This document shows positions 27,710 through 36,615 of a stretch of DNA of 64,000 nucleotides, piece by piece. A program made the translations under genes and the position numbers. The stretch's first letter is position 1; the number at the start of each line of letters is the position of its first letter. A model generated the notes under the pieces. It saw only the letters and a program-made list of their open reading frames with translations, was not told the DNA's origin and searched no databases. The stretch spans positions 1,516,001 through 1,580,000 of the forward strand of contig NZ_VAWB01000001.1 of assembly GCF_006148925.1 (NCBI RefSeq). The letters are read 5' to 3'. This DNA is from Hyunsoonleella aestuarii (GTDB taxonomy: Bacteria; Bacteroidota; Bacteroidia; Flavobacteriales; Flavobacteriaceae).

Positions 27710-29800
27710 TTAAAGGTCTTGTGCTTGAATAGCGGTTATAATAACAGTGCTATAAATATCATCTGCAGTACAACCACGACTTAAATCGTTTACGGGCTTA
27801 TTTAATCCTTGTAGCATGGGTCCAATAGCTAATGCGCCTGTTTCTCTTTGCACAGCTTTGTAGGTATTATTACCTGTATTCAAGTCTGGAAAAATTAATA
27901 CACTAGCTTGTCCTGCCACCTCAGAGTCAGGTAATTTGCTTTTTCCAATACGCATATCAACAGCAGCATCATATTGAATTGGTCCTTCAATTTTAATATG
28001 AGGAGCTAGAGTTTTAACTATTTCAGTTGCTTTTCTAACACGATCAACGTCTTCTCCCTTCCCCGAAGCACCGGATGAATAAGAAAGCATAGCAACTTTT
28101 GGTTCTACTCCAAAATCTTGTGCTGTTTTAGCCGAAGAGATAGCTATTTCGGCCAGCTGTTCTGCATTAGGGTTTGGATTTATTGCACAATCTCCAAATA
28201 TAGAAACGCGATCTTCTAAACACATAAAAAAGACAGATGATACTATGTTAACACCAGGTTTAGTTTTTATAAACTGAAGAGCAGGACGTAATGTGTGCGC
28301 CGTTGTGTGCACTGCGCCAGAAACCATACCATCTGCGTGACCTTTGTAAATCATCATGGTAGCAAAATAGGAAACATCAGACATGGCATCTTTAGCCATA
28401 TCTAAATTCACGTTCTTATGTTTTCTAAGTTCATAGAATGTGTTTACGTAATCATTAAAATGAGGAGATTTTTGAGGTGAGACTATATTTATATCTTCTA
28501 GATTCAAAGGAATGTCTAATTTCTCAATACGCTCTCTAATTTTATCCTCATCTCCAATTAAGGTTAGGTCGACTACATGAGCATCTATTAATCGCGCTGA
28601 CGCACGCAGAACACGTTCATCGTAACCTTCTGGAAGCACAATATGTTTTTTGTTTTTTAATGCACGTTGCAATAAATTGTACTGAAACATCCTTGGGGTA
28701 AAAATGTCAGACTTAAAGGTAATTAAGTCATTAGCCAGTTTAGCGGTGTTTACATGCTTTTCAAAAGTGGCTATGGAGGTTTCAATTTTATCAATATTTC
28801 CAGCATATATTTTGGACTTAATCTTACCAATTCTGTTTGTTACTTGAAAAGTTCCATCCTCAACAGTAATTATAGGAACGACACTAGATAGTCCCTCAAT
28901 TAGTTTTAAAATAGAATCTTCTGGAATCAGGTTTCCAGTTAGAATGATACCTGAAACTTTAGGATAATTTTTTGAAATATTGGCTTGAAGTGCACCCAAA
29001 ATAATATCTGCTCGATCTCCGGGTGTTATAACTAAAGTATTTTCCTTTAAGTGCGTTAAGTAGTTTCGCAACTGCATAGCGCCAACATTAAAGTTTTCAG
29101 ATTGGTTATTTATCATATCCTTTCCGAATAATATAGTACCGTTTAAAGTTTTAACTATTTCCTTTATTGTAGGACTAGCTAGACTACGTACTTTTGGAAT
29201 TACCGTTATATCGGTTCCATTATTAATGCGTTCTTTTAGTTTGGATTTTAATTCTTTTAAAATAGTATTATCTACCTTGTTGGTCATAATAGATAACACA
29301 TCGACTTCCTCTTTAAAAGCATCATACGCTAATTGTACATTGTCAACAATCTCTTTTTGGTTTTTACTATCGGCTTGGCAGACAATTATAACAGGTAAAC
29401 CAAGATTTTTCGAAATAAGCATATTAATGTCGAGCTCTAAACTCGAATTTTCATGAGAAAAATCGGTACCTTCAACCAATACTATATCGAAACGTTCTTC
29501 TAAATATTTATATTTTTTAATCACACCATCAAGCACGTCACCAGACTTCCCTTTATTGTATAAATCTAGAACTTGGTTTCTAGTATAGGCAAAAGAATGA
29601 TTGTAATCTATATCAATATCAAAAAAAGAGATTACCGTATTAATATGATTGTCTTTTTCACTGTTTTCGGTATCTTCTATTATCGGTCTAAAATAACCAA
29701 CCTTGGCAGTTTTACCCAGAAGCATGCGCATTAACCCCAGAACGACAAGAGATTTCCCACTATTAGGTTCAATAGTTGCTACATAAATTCCTTTACTCAT
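27710..29800 (-). CDS. pta: phosphate acetyltransferase, long form
   Basis: 696 residues: N-terminal P-loop-like domain (IYVATIEPNSGKSLVVLGL), a central DRTGG domain and a C-terminal PTA_PTB catalytic domain from about residue 370 (HIVLPEGYDERVLRA, SYSSGASGKGEDVDRV, VAGQASVLIFPDLNTGN). It makes acetyl phosphate from acetyl-CoA; with ackA this is the acetate overflow/assimilation pathway. A TAnnTTTG promoter lies 22 nt upstream. Confidence 0.97.
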   Translation of the reverse strand: MSKGIYVATIEPNSGKSLVVLGLMRMLLGKTAKVGYFRPIIEDTENSEKDNHINTVISFFDIDIDYNHSFAYTRNQVLDLYNKGKSGDVLDGVIKKYKYLEERFDIVLVEGTDFSHENSSLELDINMLISKNLGLPVIIVCQADSKNQKEIVDNVQLAYDAFKEEVDVLSIMTNKVDNTILKELKSKLKERINNGTDITVIPKVRSLASPTIKEIVKTLNGTILFGKDMINNQSENFNVGAMQLRNYLTHLKENTLVITPGDRADIILGALQANISKNYPKVSGIILTGNLIPEDSILKLIEGLSSVVPIITVEDGTFQVTNRIGKIKSKIYAGNIDKIETSIATFEKHVNTAKLANDLITFKSDIFTPRMFQYNLLQRALKNKKHIVLPEGYDERVLRASARLIDAHVVDLTLIGDEDKIRERIEKLDIPLNLEDINIVSPQKSPHFNDYVNTFYELRKHKNVNLDMAKDAMSDVSYFATMMIYKGHADGMVSGAVHTTAHTLRPALQFIKTKPGVNIVSSVFFMCLEDRVSIFGDCAINPNPNAEQLAEIAISSAKTAQDFGVEPKVAMLSYSSGASGKGEDVDRVRKATEIVKTLAPHIKIEGPIQYDAAVDMRIGKSKLPDSEVAGQASVLIFPDLNTGNNTYKAVQRETGALAIGPMLQGLNKPVNDLSRGCTADDIYSTVIITAIQAQDL

Positions 29801-29821
29801 TTTATTTTTTTTGTAGAATTA

Positions 29822-29829
29822 CAAAGATA
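29822..29829 (-). promoter_or_regulatory. candidate -7 element for pta-ackA
   Basis: The minus strand reads TATCTTTG, matching TAnnTTTG, 22 nt before the pta ATG at 29800. No convincing -33 element. Confidence 0.45.
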
Positions 29830-29880
29830 GTTTATAGCTAGTTACTTTTTTAATTAACAGTTGTAATTCCTATATTATCA

Positions 29881-29931
29881 GGACAAAATTATCAACTTGG
29901 CTTTATGATAAAGCTGATAATTGTCATGTCC
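29881..29931 (-). terminator. imperfect palindrome after gldA
   Basis: A 51-nt inverted repeat: outer arms GGACA and AATTATCA pair with TGATAATT and TGTCC, inner arms GCTTTAT and ATAAAGC pair perfectly around one base. It lies between the gldA stop and the pta promoter on the same strand, so it is probably a terminator or operator; there is no strong U-tract. Confidence 0.45.
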
Positions 29932-29967
29932 TTAAAATTATAATGAATTAAATAAAACAGTATCTAT

Positions 29968-30864
29968 CTAATTAGAGGTTAAATCTTGAAAAAGAGATTC
30001 GAGACTTGCATTTTTCTGATTAAGCTGAAGAATTTTTAGTTGATTGTCATGCGCAAAATCAAAAACATAAGAACGCATATCTTCCGAGGTATTAAAAGTG
30101 ATTTCATAAACAAAATCATAAGTGTTTACCACCTTACCAACTTTGGGTAGCTTTAATAAAAAGGCATCTTCAACGCGATAGTCAAATTCAACAATTACGA
30201 TTTGTTCTTTTTCATCACGTAACTCTTGTAGTTTCTTATCGGCTACTATTTTTCCTTCATTAATAATAATAACCCGGTCGCAAATAGCCTCTACTTCTTG
30301 CATGATATGGGTAGACAAAAACACTGTTTTTGTTTTACCAATAGATTTAATAAGGTTTCTTATGTCTATCAATTGGTTTGGGTCTAAACCCGTTGTGGGT
30401 TCATCTAGAATTAACACGTCTGGATTGTGAAGTAGGGCATTTGCTAAACCCACACGTTGTCTATAGCCTTTAGATAATTGAATTATTTTTTTGTGAGACT
30501 CCGTTGTTAGCCCAGTTTGCTCAATAACTTCATTGATTCGTGTCTTATCAATTTTGTAAATACTCGCATTAAAATTTAAATATTCCTTAACATACATGTC
30601 AAGATACAAGGGGTTATGCTCAGGTAAATAGCCAACACTTTGTTGTACTTGTTTCACGTTATTGTTAACATCATAACCATTAACTTTCGCTGTTCCCTCA
30701 TTTGCATGAATGTAAGTAGTTAATATTTTCATCATGGTTGATTTCCCAGCACCATTCGGGCCTAAAAAGCCAACAATTTCTGGTTTGTTTACCTTAAAGG
30801 AGATGTTGTCAAGTGCTTTTTGATTTCCATACAGCTTGGTAACCCCAACTACTTCAATAGACAT
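29968..30864 (-). CDS. gldA: gliding motility ABC transporter ATPase
   Basis: 298 residues. Walker A GPNGAGKST, signature LSKGYRQRVG, Walker B VLILDEPTTGLDP and H-loop LSTHIMQEVEAICDRV. The length, N-terminus (MSIEVVGVTKLYGNQKAL) and C-terminal domain match GldA, the ATPase that works with GldF and GldG in Bacteroidota gliding. GldF/GldG are not in the window, which is usual because they are often encoded elsewhere. A generic ABC-2 ATPase is the alternative. Confidence 0.87.
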   Translation of the reverse strand: MSIEVVGVTKLYGNQKALDNISFKVNKPEIVGFLGPNGAGKSTMMKILTTYIHANEGTAKVNGYDVNNNVKQVQQSVGYLPEHNPLYLDMYVKEYLNFNASIYKIDKTRINEVIEQTGLTTESHKKIIQLSKGYRQRVGLANALLHNPDVLILDEPTTGLDPNQLIDIRNLIKSIGKTKTVFLSTHIMQEVEAICDRVIIINEGKIVADKKLQELRDEKEQIVIVEFDYRVEDAFLLKLPKVGKVVNTYDFVYEITFNTSEDMRSYVFDFAHDNQLKILQLNQKNASLESLFQDLTSN

Positions 30865-30970
30865 AATTAAAATTATTTGTTCAAAAATAATTGATTATAC
30901 AATGCAATAAGTTATTTGCTGTAAATTCTTTAAAACTTTTATTAAAACTTGAAAAAATGTTTTTTACAAT

Positions 30971-31000
30971 TTTGATTTCTTAAAATATTATTTACTTTAG
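30971..31000 (+). promoter_or_regulatory. promoter of the pheA attenuator transcript
   Basis: TTTG at 30971-30974 and TACTTTAG at 30993-31000 (one mismatch to TAnnTTTG), spacer 18 nt. Transcription would start only a few bases before the leader-peptide ATG at 31011. Confidence 0.55.
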
Positions 31001-31010
31001 CCTCGTAATT

Positions 31011-31091
31011 ATGACAGCAACAGTGTATTATACATATTTCCGTTTTTTTTATTTCTTTTTTAGCAAAGAAATCGAGACGTTGTATGTATAA
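31011..31091 (+). CDS. Phe/Tyr-rich leader peptide of the pheA attenuator
   Basis: A 26-codon frame, ATG to TAA. Of 26 residues, six are Phe and five Tyr, with the run YFRFFYFFF at residues 9-17 (codons 31035-31061) and YYTY just before. It ends 56 nt before pheA. The codon run is what a ribosome-mediated attenuator needs: slow translation when charged tRNA-Phe or tRNA-Tyr is scarce. The segment 31071-31078 inside its 3' part pairs with the terminator stem downstream. The peptide itself is presumably functionless after synthesis. It is too short for ordinary gene calling; the case rests on composition, position and the paired RNA structures. Confidence 0.85.
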   Translation: MTATVYYTYFRFFYFFFSKEIETLYV

Positions 31092-31124
31092 TTTATAACT
31101 ATAAATTTTAATATGAGTCTCGAT
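31071..31124 (+). promoter_or_regulatory. antiterminator pairing of the pheA attenuator
   Basis: ATCGAGAC (31071-31078, within the leader peptide) is the exact reverse complement of GTCTCGAT (31117-31124), the 5' arm of the terminator. When a ribosome stalls on the Phe/Tyr run (31026-31061) the first segment is exposed and can capture the second, preventing the terminator; a ribosome that reaches the stop at 31089 covers it. Confidence 0.8.
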
Positions 31125-31143
31125 GAAAATCGGGACTTTTTTT
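31116..31143 (+). terminator. intrinsic terminator before pheA
   Basis: AGTCTCGAT (31116-31124), GAAA tetraloop, ATCGGGACT (31129-31137): nine pairs including one G-U, followed by a run of T to 31143. It lies 5 nt before the pheA start codon and ends the attenuator leader. Confidence 0.88.
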
Positions 31144-31147
31144 ATAC

Positions 31148-31975
31148 ATGATTAAAACAGTAGCCATACAAGGAGTTAGAGGGTCTTTTCATCATATTGT
31201 GTCACAGCAATTTTTCGATGAAAACGTTGCTGCTATAGAGTGCTTAACTTTCGATAGAGTAGTGGAAAGCTTGAAAGAAGAAGAATGTGATGCTGCAATT
31301 ATGGCTTTAGAAAATTCCATTGCGGGTTCTATTATACCTAATTACGCCCTTATTGATAAATATGATTTGCATGTGGTAGGTGAGCATTATGTTGATGTTC
31401 AGCATAATTTCATGGCACTCCCAGAGCAAACCGTTGAAGATATTAAAGAGGTTTATTCACATCCTATGGCACTGCTTCAATGTAAAGAGTTTTTTAAGCA
31501 ATATCCTCATATTAAATTAGTTGAAGACAAAGATACTGCCGAAGTAGCGGAACGTATTCAAAAAAATCAATTAAAAGGTATTGGTGCGATAGCAAGTGTT
31601 AAGGCTGCTAACATTTTTGAATTAACCATTTTAGCACACAGTATACAAACCATTAAGCATAATGAAACACGCTTTGTAATAGTTAAACGTACAAATTCTG
31701 AAGTTCCAGTAAGTAAAATTAACAAGGCGTCAATAAAATTTGAGACCGATCATAAACGAGGAAGTTTAGCAACTATCTTAAATGTTATGAGTGATTGTAA
31801 ATTAAATTTGACTAAAATTCAATCATTGCCTATAGTTGAAACACCTTGGAAGTATGCTTTTTTTGTAGACGTCACTTTTGACGCTTATGATGATTTTAAG
31901 AAGGCAAAATCTGTAATTGAAATTATGGGCGAAGGGTTTAAAGTAATTGGCGAATATAAAAATGCGAAGTTATGA
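31148..31975 (+). CDS. pheA: prephenate dehydratase
   Basis: 275 residues, no chorismate mutase domain. Catalytic domain 1 to about 180 with AIQGVRGSFHHIV, ALENSIAGSI and the NETRFVIV motif (the Thr-Arg-Phe active-site trio), then an ACT domain (about 195-275, starting KFETDHKRGSLATIL) for phenylalanine feedback. It converts prephenate to phenylpyruvate. First structural gene of the operon and directly behind the attenuator; overlaps the next gene by 4 nt (ATGA). Confidence 0.95.
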   Translation: MIKTVAIQGVRGSFHHIVSQQFFDENVAAIECLTFDRVVESLKEEECDAAIMALENSIAGSIIPNYALIDKYDLHVVGEHYVDVQHNFMALPEQTVEDIKEVYSHPMALLQCKEFFKQYPHIKLVEDKDTAEVAERIQKNQLKGIGAIASVKAANIFELTILAHSIQTIKHNETRFVIVKRTNSEVPVSKINKASIKFETDHKRGSLATILNVMSDCKLNLTKIQSLPIVETPWKYAFFVDVTFDAYDDFKKAKSVIEIMGEGFKVIGEYKNAKL

Positions 31976-33117
31976 TTCAAGTAGCTGATAGGTTGCATAC
32001 TGTTGAAGAGTACTACTTTTCTAAAAAATTAAGGGAGGTTAATCTGCTTATTGCAAGTGGTAAGCCTATTATAAATTTAGGAATAGGTAGCCCAGATATG
32101 CCGCCTCCAAAAAGGGTGGTTGATGCTATCTCTGGGAGTTTGTTTGATGCTAATGCGCATAAATATCAAAGCTATCAAGGATTGCCAGATTTAAGAAAAG
32201 CTATCGCTGATTTTTATAAAGAGCACTATCAGGTAAATTTAAGTGCAAATACCGAGGTCTTACCATTAATGGGAAGCAAAGAAGGAATTATGCATATTTC
32301 AATGGCGTATCTAAATAAAGGCGATGAAGTTTTAATTCCGAATCCTGGATACCCAACCTATCAATCTGTTACAAAGTTGGTTGAAGCTACCCCCGTTTTT
32401 TACAATTTAGATGCAACAAATAATTGGTTGCCAGATTTGAATACATTGGAGCAGTTAGATTTGTCTAAAGTAAAATTAATGTGGGTAAATTATCCTCACA
32501 TGCCAACAGGAGCACAACCATCTGAAAATTTATTTGAGAAGTTAGTAGCCTTTGCAAAAAAGCACGAGATACTCATTGTAAATGATAATCCATACAGTTT
32601 TGTTTTAAATAATAATCCTTTAAGTATTTTAAGTGTTTCAGGAGCAAAGGATGTTTGTTTAGAATTAAATTCCTTAAGTAAAACCTTTAACATGGCAGGA
32701 TGGCGTGTAGGAATGGTAGTAGGTGATAATAAACATATAAAAGATATTCTTAAAGTTAAAAGTAATATGGATTCTGGAATGTTTTATGGCATACAAAAAG
32801 GTGCTATAGAAGCTTTAAAATGTTCAAATATGTGGTTTAGTACTTTAAATAGTGTATATAGTCAACGTCGCGATTTGGTATGGCAATTAGCTGATGCTCT
32901 TAATTGTACTTATGATAAAAATGCAACAGGGCTTTTTGTCTGGGCAAAATTACCAGCATATGTAAAGTCTGAAGAATTTATAGATACCATTTTAAAGGAG
33001 AATCACATTTTTATAACACCAGGGACCATATTTGGAAGTCAAGGCGAAGGGTATGTTCGTTTTTCACTTTGTGCCCAAACTGAAGATTTAGAAGAAGCTA
33101 TAGCACGGATAAGATAA
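31972..33117 (+). CDS. PLP aminotransferase, probable aromatic-amino-acid aminotransferase
   Basis: 381 residues, fold type I class I/II. NLGIGSPDMPPP at the N-terminus, YQGLPDLRKAIADFY, NPGYPTY, NDNPYSF, and SLSKTFNMAGWRVG with the PLP lysine. Its place between pheA and tyrA, overlapping both (4 nt and 1 nt), indicates transamination of phenylpyruvate and 4-hydroxyphenylpyruvate, the last step to Phe and Tyr. An aspartate or LL-DAP aminotransferase specificity cannot be ruled out from sequence. Confidence 0.88.
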   Translation: MIQVADRLHTVEEYYFSKKLREVNLLIASGKPIINLGIGSPDMPPPKRVVDAISGSLFDANAHKYQSYQGLPDLRKAIADFYKEHYQVNLSANTEVLPLMGSKEGIMHISMAYLNKGDEVLIPNPGYPTYQSVTKLVEATPVFYNLDATNNWLPDLNTLEQLDLSKVKLMWVNYPHMPTGAQPSENLFEKLVAFAKKHEILIVNDNPYSFVLNNNPLSILSVSGAKDVCLELNSLSKTFNMAGWRVGMVVGDNKHIKDILKVKSNMDSGMFYGIQKGAIEALKCSNMWFSTLNSVYSQRRDLVWQLADALNCTYDKNATGLFVWAKLPAYVKSEEFIDTILKENHIFITPGTIFGSQGEGYVRFSLCAQTEDLEEAIARIR

Positions 33118-33968
33118 TGAACAATATATACGCCATAGGGATTGGATTAATAGGAGGCAGTCTTGCTATAGATATCAAGAAGCACAATCCAGATGTGGTT
33201 ATTCATGGTATAAGTAGGAAAGATTCAACTCTTGAAACAGCTTTATCACTTAATTTAATTGATAAAAAAGCAACTTTAGACGATTTGGCTCATGCAGATT
33301 TAGTAATCGTTTCAATTCCAGTTGATGCCACCGTGAAACTTTTACCAACCATTCTGGATAAGATTTCTGATAATGCATTAGTAGTTGATGCTGGATCTAC
33401 CAAAGAAGCAATTTGTAAAGCGGTTGAAAGCCATCCGAGGCGACGTAATTTTTTAGCAATGCACCCAATTGCTGGAACAGAACATTCTGGCCCTACGGCT
33501 GCAATAGAAGGCTTATTTAAAGGCAAGACGAATATAGTTTGTGAAGTTGAAAAAACGACGTTTAAACTTCAGGAAAAAGCATTGAAGTTGTTTACAGGTA
33601 TTGGTATGCGTATTCGTTATATGAATCCAATAGCTCACGACAAGCATATTGCTTATGTTTCACATTTATCCCATATAAGTTCCTTTATGCTTGGGAAAAC
33701 AGTGATAGAAAAGGAGAGAAATGAACGTGATATTTTCGATATGGCAGGAAGTGGATTTGCATCTACCGTTAGATTAGCCAAAAGTTCCCCAGAAATGTGG
33801 ACACCAATATTCAAACAGAATAAGGAAAATGTTATTGAAACATTAGAAGAATATATTTTAAACCTCACTCATTTTAAGGAGTTAATGAAAGAGAATAATT
33901 TCGAAGCTATTTTTGATGAGATGAAAGACACCAATCATATAAAAGACATATTAAACGGAATTAGTTAA
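33117..33968 (+). CDS. tyrA: prephenate dehydrogenase
   Basis: 283 residues. NAD-binding GIGLIGGSLAIDI at the N-terminus, VVDAGSTKEAI, and MHPIAGTEHSGP, the prephenate-dehydrogenase signature with the catalytic His; later YVSHLSHISSF. It oxidatively decarboxylates prephenate to 4-hydroxyphenylpyruvate for tyrosine. No ACT domain, so feedback must come from elsewhere. Start codon overlaps the previous stop by 1 nt. Confidence 0.95.
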   Translation: MNNIYAIGIGLIGGSLAIDIKKHNPDVVIHGISRKDSTLETALSLNLIDKKATLDDLAHADLVIVSIPVDATVKLLPTILDKISDNALVVDAGSTKEAICKAVESHPRRRNFLAMHPIAGTEHSGPTAAIEGLFKGKTNIVCEVEKTTFKLQEKALKLFTGIGMRIRYMNPIAHDKHIAYVSHLSHISSFMLGKTVIEKERNERDIFDMAGSGFASTVRLAKSSPEMWTPIFKQNKENVIETLEEYILNLTHFKELMKENNFEAIFDEMKDTNHIKDILNGIS

Positions 33969-33978
33969 GATTAAAATT

Positions 33979-35061
33979 ATGGAAAACAAGAAAGAAATGA
34001 GAACCTGGTTAGATGATTTGAATTTAAATCATCCATTAGTAATTGCAGGTCCATGTAGTGCAGAGACAGAGGAACAAGTGTTAAAAATAGGGCATGAGCT
34101 AAAGGATACAGACGTAAGCTATTTTAGAGCAGGAATTTGGAAGCCAAGAACACGTCCGGGTAATTTTGAAGGTGTAGGAGCATTAGGTTTAAAATGGTTG
34201 CAAAAGGTAAAAGAAGAAACTGGAATGAAAGTTTGCACAGAGGTTGCTAATGCGGCTCATGTAAAACTAGCTTTAGAACATGATATAGATTTGTTATGGA
34301 TTGGTGCACGCTCAACAGTATCTCCGTTTATTATGCAAGAAATAGCAGAAGCTTTGCAAGGAACAGATAAACCTGTATTAGTAAAAAATCCAGTAAATCC
34401 AGATTTAGCTTTGTGGTTAGGTGGGATTGAAAGAATATACAAATCTGGTGTTAAAAATATTGGAGCTATTCATAGAGGTTTTTCAACATACCAGAAAACA
34501 AAATACCGTAATATCCCAGAATGGCAATTGGCTATTGAATTTCAAAATAGATTTCCAGATGTTCCTTTAATTAACGATCCATCACATATTACAGGAAAAA
34601 GAGATATGATTCATGAAGTATCTCAGGAGGCTTTAGATTTAAATTTTGATGGATTAATGATTGAAACACACTATGATCCAGAAAATGCTTGGAGTGATGC
34701 GGCACAACAGGTTACACCAGCTACATTAATTCAAATCATGAAAGATTTAAAAATTAGAAAAGAAAGTAATAGTGAGGAAGATTACAATAAAGCATTGAAT
34801 ACATTAAGGGCTCAAATTGATGTAGTTGATAATCAAATTATTGAATTATTAGGCAAGCGTATGGTAGCTGCTGATGGTATTGGAGCTCTAAAAAAATCGA
34901 AAAACGTAGCGATATTGCAAAATAAACGTTGGAACGAAATTTTAGGGAAAATGGTTTTAGAAGGAGAACAGCATGGTTTAAGTGAAGAGTTTATTTTAAG
35001 AATGTTTAAGGCGGTTCATCAAGAATCGATTAATCATCAAGAAAAAATCATTAATGGGTAG
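33979..35061 (+). CDS. bifunctional 3-deoxy-7-phosphoheptulonate synthase / chorismate mutase
   Basis: 360 residues. Residues 1 to about 255 are a DAHP synthase of the KDPG/beta-type barrel (VIAGPCSAETEEQV, FRAGIWKPRTRPGNFEG, VLVKNPVNPD, GAIHRGFSTYQ, INDPSHITGKRDMI). Residues about 270-355 are an AroQ-type chorismate mutase (LNTLRAQIDVVDNQIIELLGKRM). It catalyses both the first step of the shikimate pathway and the chorismate-to-prephenate branch; in such fusions the mutase often mediates feedback by prephenate. Last gene of the operon, 10 nt after tyrA. Confidence 0.95.
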   Translation: MENKKEMRTWLDDLNLNHPLVIAGPCSAETEEQVLKIGHELKDTDVSYFRAGIWKPRTRPGNFEGVGALGLKWLQKVKEETGMKVCTEVANAAHVKLALEHDIDLLWIGARSTVSPFIMQEIAEALQGTDKPVLVKNPVNPDLALWLGGIERIYKSGVKNIGAIHRGFSTYQKTKYRNIPEWQLAIEFQNRFPDVPLINDPSHITGKRDMIHEVSQEALDLNFDGLMIETHYDPENAWSDAAQQVTPATLIQIMKDLKIRKESNSEEDYNKALNTLRAQIDVVDNQIIELLGKRMVAADGIGALKKSKNVAILQNKRWNEILGKMVLEGEQHGLSEEFILRMFKAVHQESINHQEKIING

Positions 35062-35077
35062 AAATACTAACTTTAAC

Positions 35078-35112
35078 AAAAAGGCTTGCAAATGCGAGCC
35101 TTTTTGTTTTTT
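35078..35112 (+). terminator. terminator of the aromatic operon
   Basis: AAAAAGGCTTGC (35078-35089) pairs with GCGAGCCTTTTT (35094-35105) with one G-U pair, followed by GTTTTTT. Confidence 0.88.
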
Positions 35113-35127
35113 ATATAGTAGAAATAA

Positions 35128-35580
35128 CTATTGTTTGTTTCTTTTAAATATGTAACGAGTAATAAATATACCTTGTCCGTCTCCTTTGCCTCCATCACTT
35201 TCAACACCACTAGTTACAAAAGCAAGCTCCCAGCCTTCTTCTATCATCGTATTTATTTTTGATTCAATTATAGCATCATTAGCAGCAATATTTTGAAAAC
35301 GAATACCACCTATATTAAAAAAGTTTAATAATTTAGTTTCATCAAAGCCTTTAACTCTTATTTCGTCACGTTTAGATTTGTTACGTGTCTTGTCTTCTTC
35401 AGTTTGTGTAGAAGTAAATTCTTTGTAATCTTTGGTGTCATTAGCGCTAATAATTCTTGAACGTCCTAAGCCATTTGGGACAATAGATTCTACGCTAGTC
35501 ACGACTTTATATTCTACTTGGGCATTAGTTTCAAAAAACACAAATAAAGAAATGGCTAAAACAATTAAAATTTTTTTCAT
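35128..35580 (-). CDS. secreted protein resembling DUF4177, unknown function
   Basis: 150 residues with a signal peptide ending near ETNAQ (residues 17-21). The mature part has VEYKVVTSV near its start and MIEEGWELAFVTSG near the end with a final YIFKR, a pattern like the DUF4177 family (EYKVV ... GWEL). A Lys/Asp/Glu-rich middle separates them. Function unknown. It is convergent with the aromatic operon and divergent from rsgA. Confidence 0.65.
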   Translation of the reverse strand: MKKILIVLAISLFVFFETNAQVEYKVVTSVESIVPNGLGRSRIISANDTKDYKEFTSTQTEEDKTRNKSKRDEIRVKGFDETKLLNFFNIGGIRFQNIAANDAIIESKINTMIEEGWELAFVTSGVESDGGKGDGQGIFITRYIFKRNKQ

Positions 35581-35648
35581 GTTGTTGAGTTTTATAAATT
35601 AAGTTTCGAATATAGCCATAATCTTAACAATAAAATTATATTTTGATT

Positions 35649-35656
35649 TACTTTTG
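35649..35656 (+). promoter_or_regulatory. candidate -7 element for rsgA
   Basis: TACTTTTG, an exact TAnnTTTG, 8 nt before the rsgA ATG, implying a nearly leaderless message. The -33 region is weak. Confidence 0.4.
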
Positions 35657-35664
35657 GAAAATAT

Positions 35665-36615
35665 ATGACAGGACTTGTTTATAAATCTACGGGCAGTTGG
35701 TATACGGTTAAAACCCAATTGGGTGATACCTACGAATGCAGAATAAAAGGGAAATTCAGAATAAAAGGTATTAAAAGCACGAATCCTATTTCTGTGGGTG
35801 ATGTTGTAGATTTTGAATTGGAAAAGGATAATGATAAGGAGTCTGGTGTTATTTTTCACATACATGATAGGAAAAATTATATTGTTAGGAAGTCTGTTAA
35901 CTTATCCAAACAAACACATATTATTTCCGCTAACATAGATCAGGTCTTTTTAATGATTACCATAAATAACCCCCCAACATTAACCAGTTTTATTGATCGA
36001 TTTTTAGTAACAGCAGAAGCTTATTCTATAAAGACTATATTAATCTTTAATAAGATTGATACCTACAATGAAGAGACATTAAATGAGGTTAAGTATTTAG
36101 CACATGTGTACAGAAAAATTGGTTACGAATGTATTGGTGTGTCTGCAATAACAGGTAAGAATATCGACCAGGTTAAGTCCTTAATGCGAGGTAAGGTTAG
36201 TATGTTTTCTGGTCATTCTGGTGTGGGTAAATCTACTCTAGTTAATGCTATTGAACCCGAGCTGAATTTAAAAACAAAGGAGATTTCACAACTACACATG
36301 CAAGGACAACATACAACTACATTTGCCGAAATGTTTGATTTGAGTTTTGGAGCTAAAATTATTGATACTCCTGGGATTAAAGGATTTGGAGTTGTAGATA
36401 TGGATAAAGAAGAAATTGGCGATTATTTTCCTGAATTTTTCGCTTTAAAGCAAGATTGTAAATTCAACAATTGTTTACATCTTCAGGAACCAAAATGTGC
36501 TATAAAGAAGGCTTTGGATGATAATGAAATTGCTTTTTCAAGGTATAGAAGTTATCTTCAAATTATTGAAGGAGAAGACGAGCATTACAGAACGGATAAT
36601 TGGGACGAAAGTTAG
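35665..36615 (+). CDS. rsgA: ribosome small subunit-dependent GTPase A
   Basis: 316 residues: N-terminal OB-fold, circularly permuted GTPase with NKID (G4) before GHSGVGKSTL (G1) and DTPGIKGFG (G3), and a C-terminal zinc site (CKFNNCLHLQEPKC). It is a late 30S maturation factor. dtd starts directly after its stop codon, so the two are co-transcribed. Confidence 0.96.
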   Translation: MTGLVYKSTGSWYTVKTQLGDTYECRIKGKFRIKGIKSTNPISVGDVVDFELEKDNDKESGVIFHIHDRKNYIVRKSVNLSKQTHIISANIDQVFLMITINNPPTLTSFIDRFLVTAEAYSIKTILIFNKIDTYNEETLNEVKYLAHVYRKIGYECIGVSAITGKNIDQVKSLMRGKVSMFSGHSGVGKSTLVNAIEPELNLKTKEISQLHMQGQHTTTFAEMFDLSFGAKIIDTPGIKGFGVVDMDKEEIGDYFPEFFALKQDCKFNNCLHLQEPKCAIKKALDDNEIAFSRYRSYLQIIEGEDEHYRTDNWDES

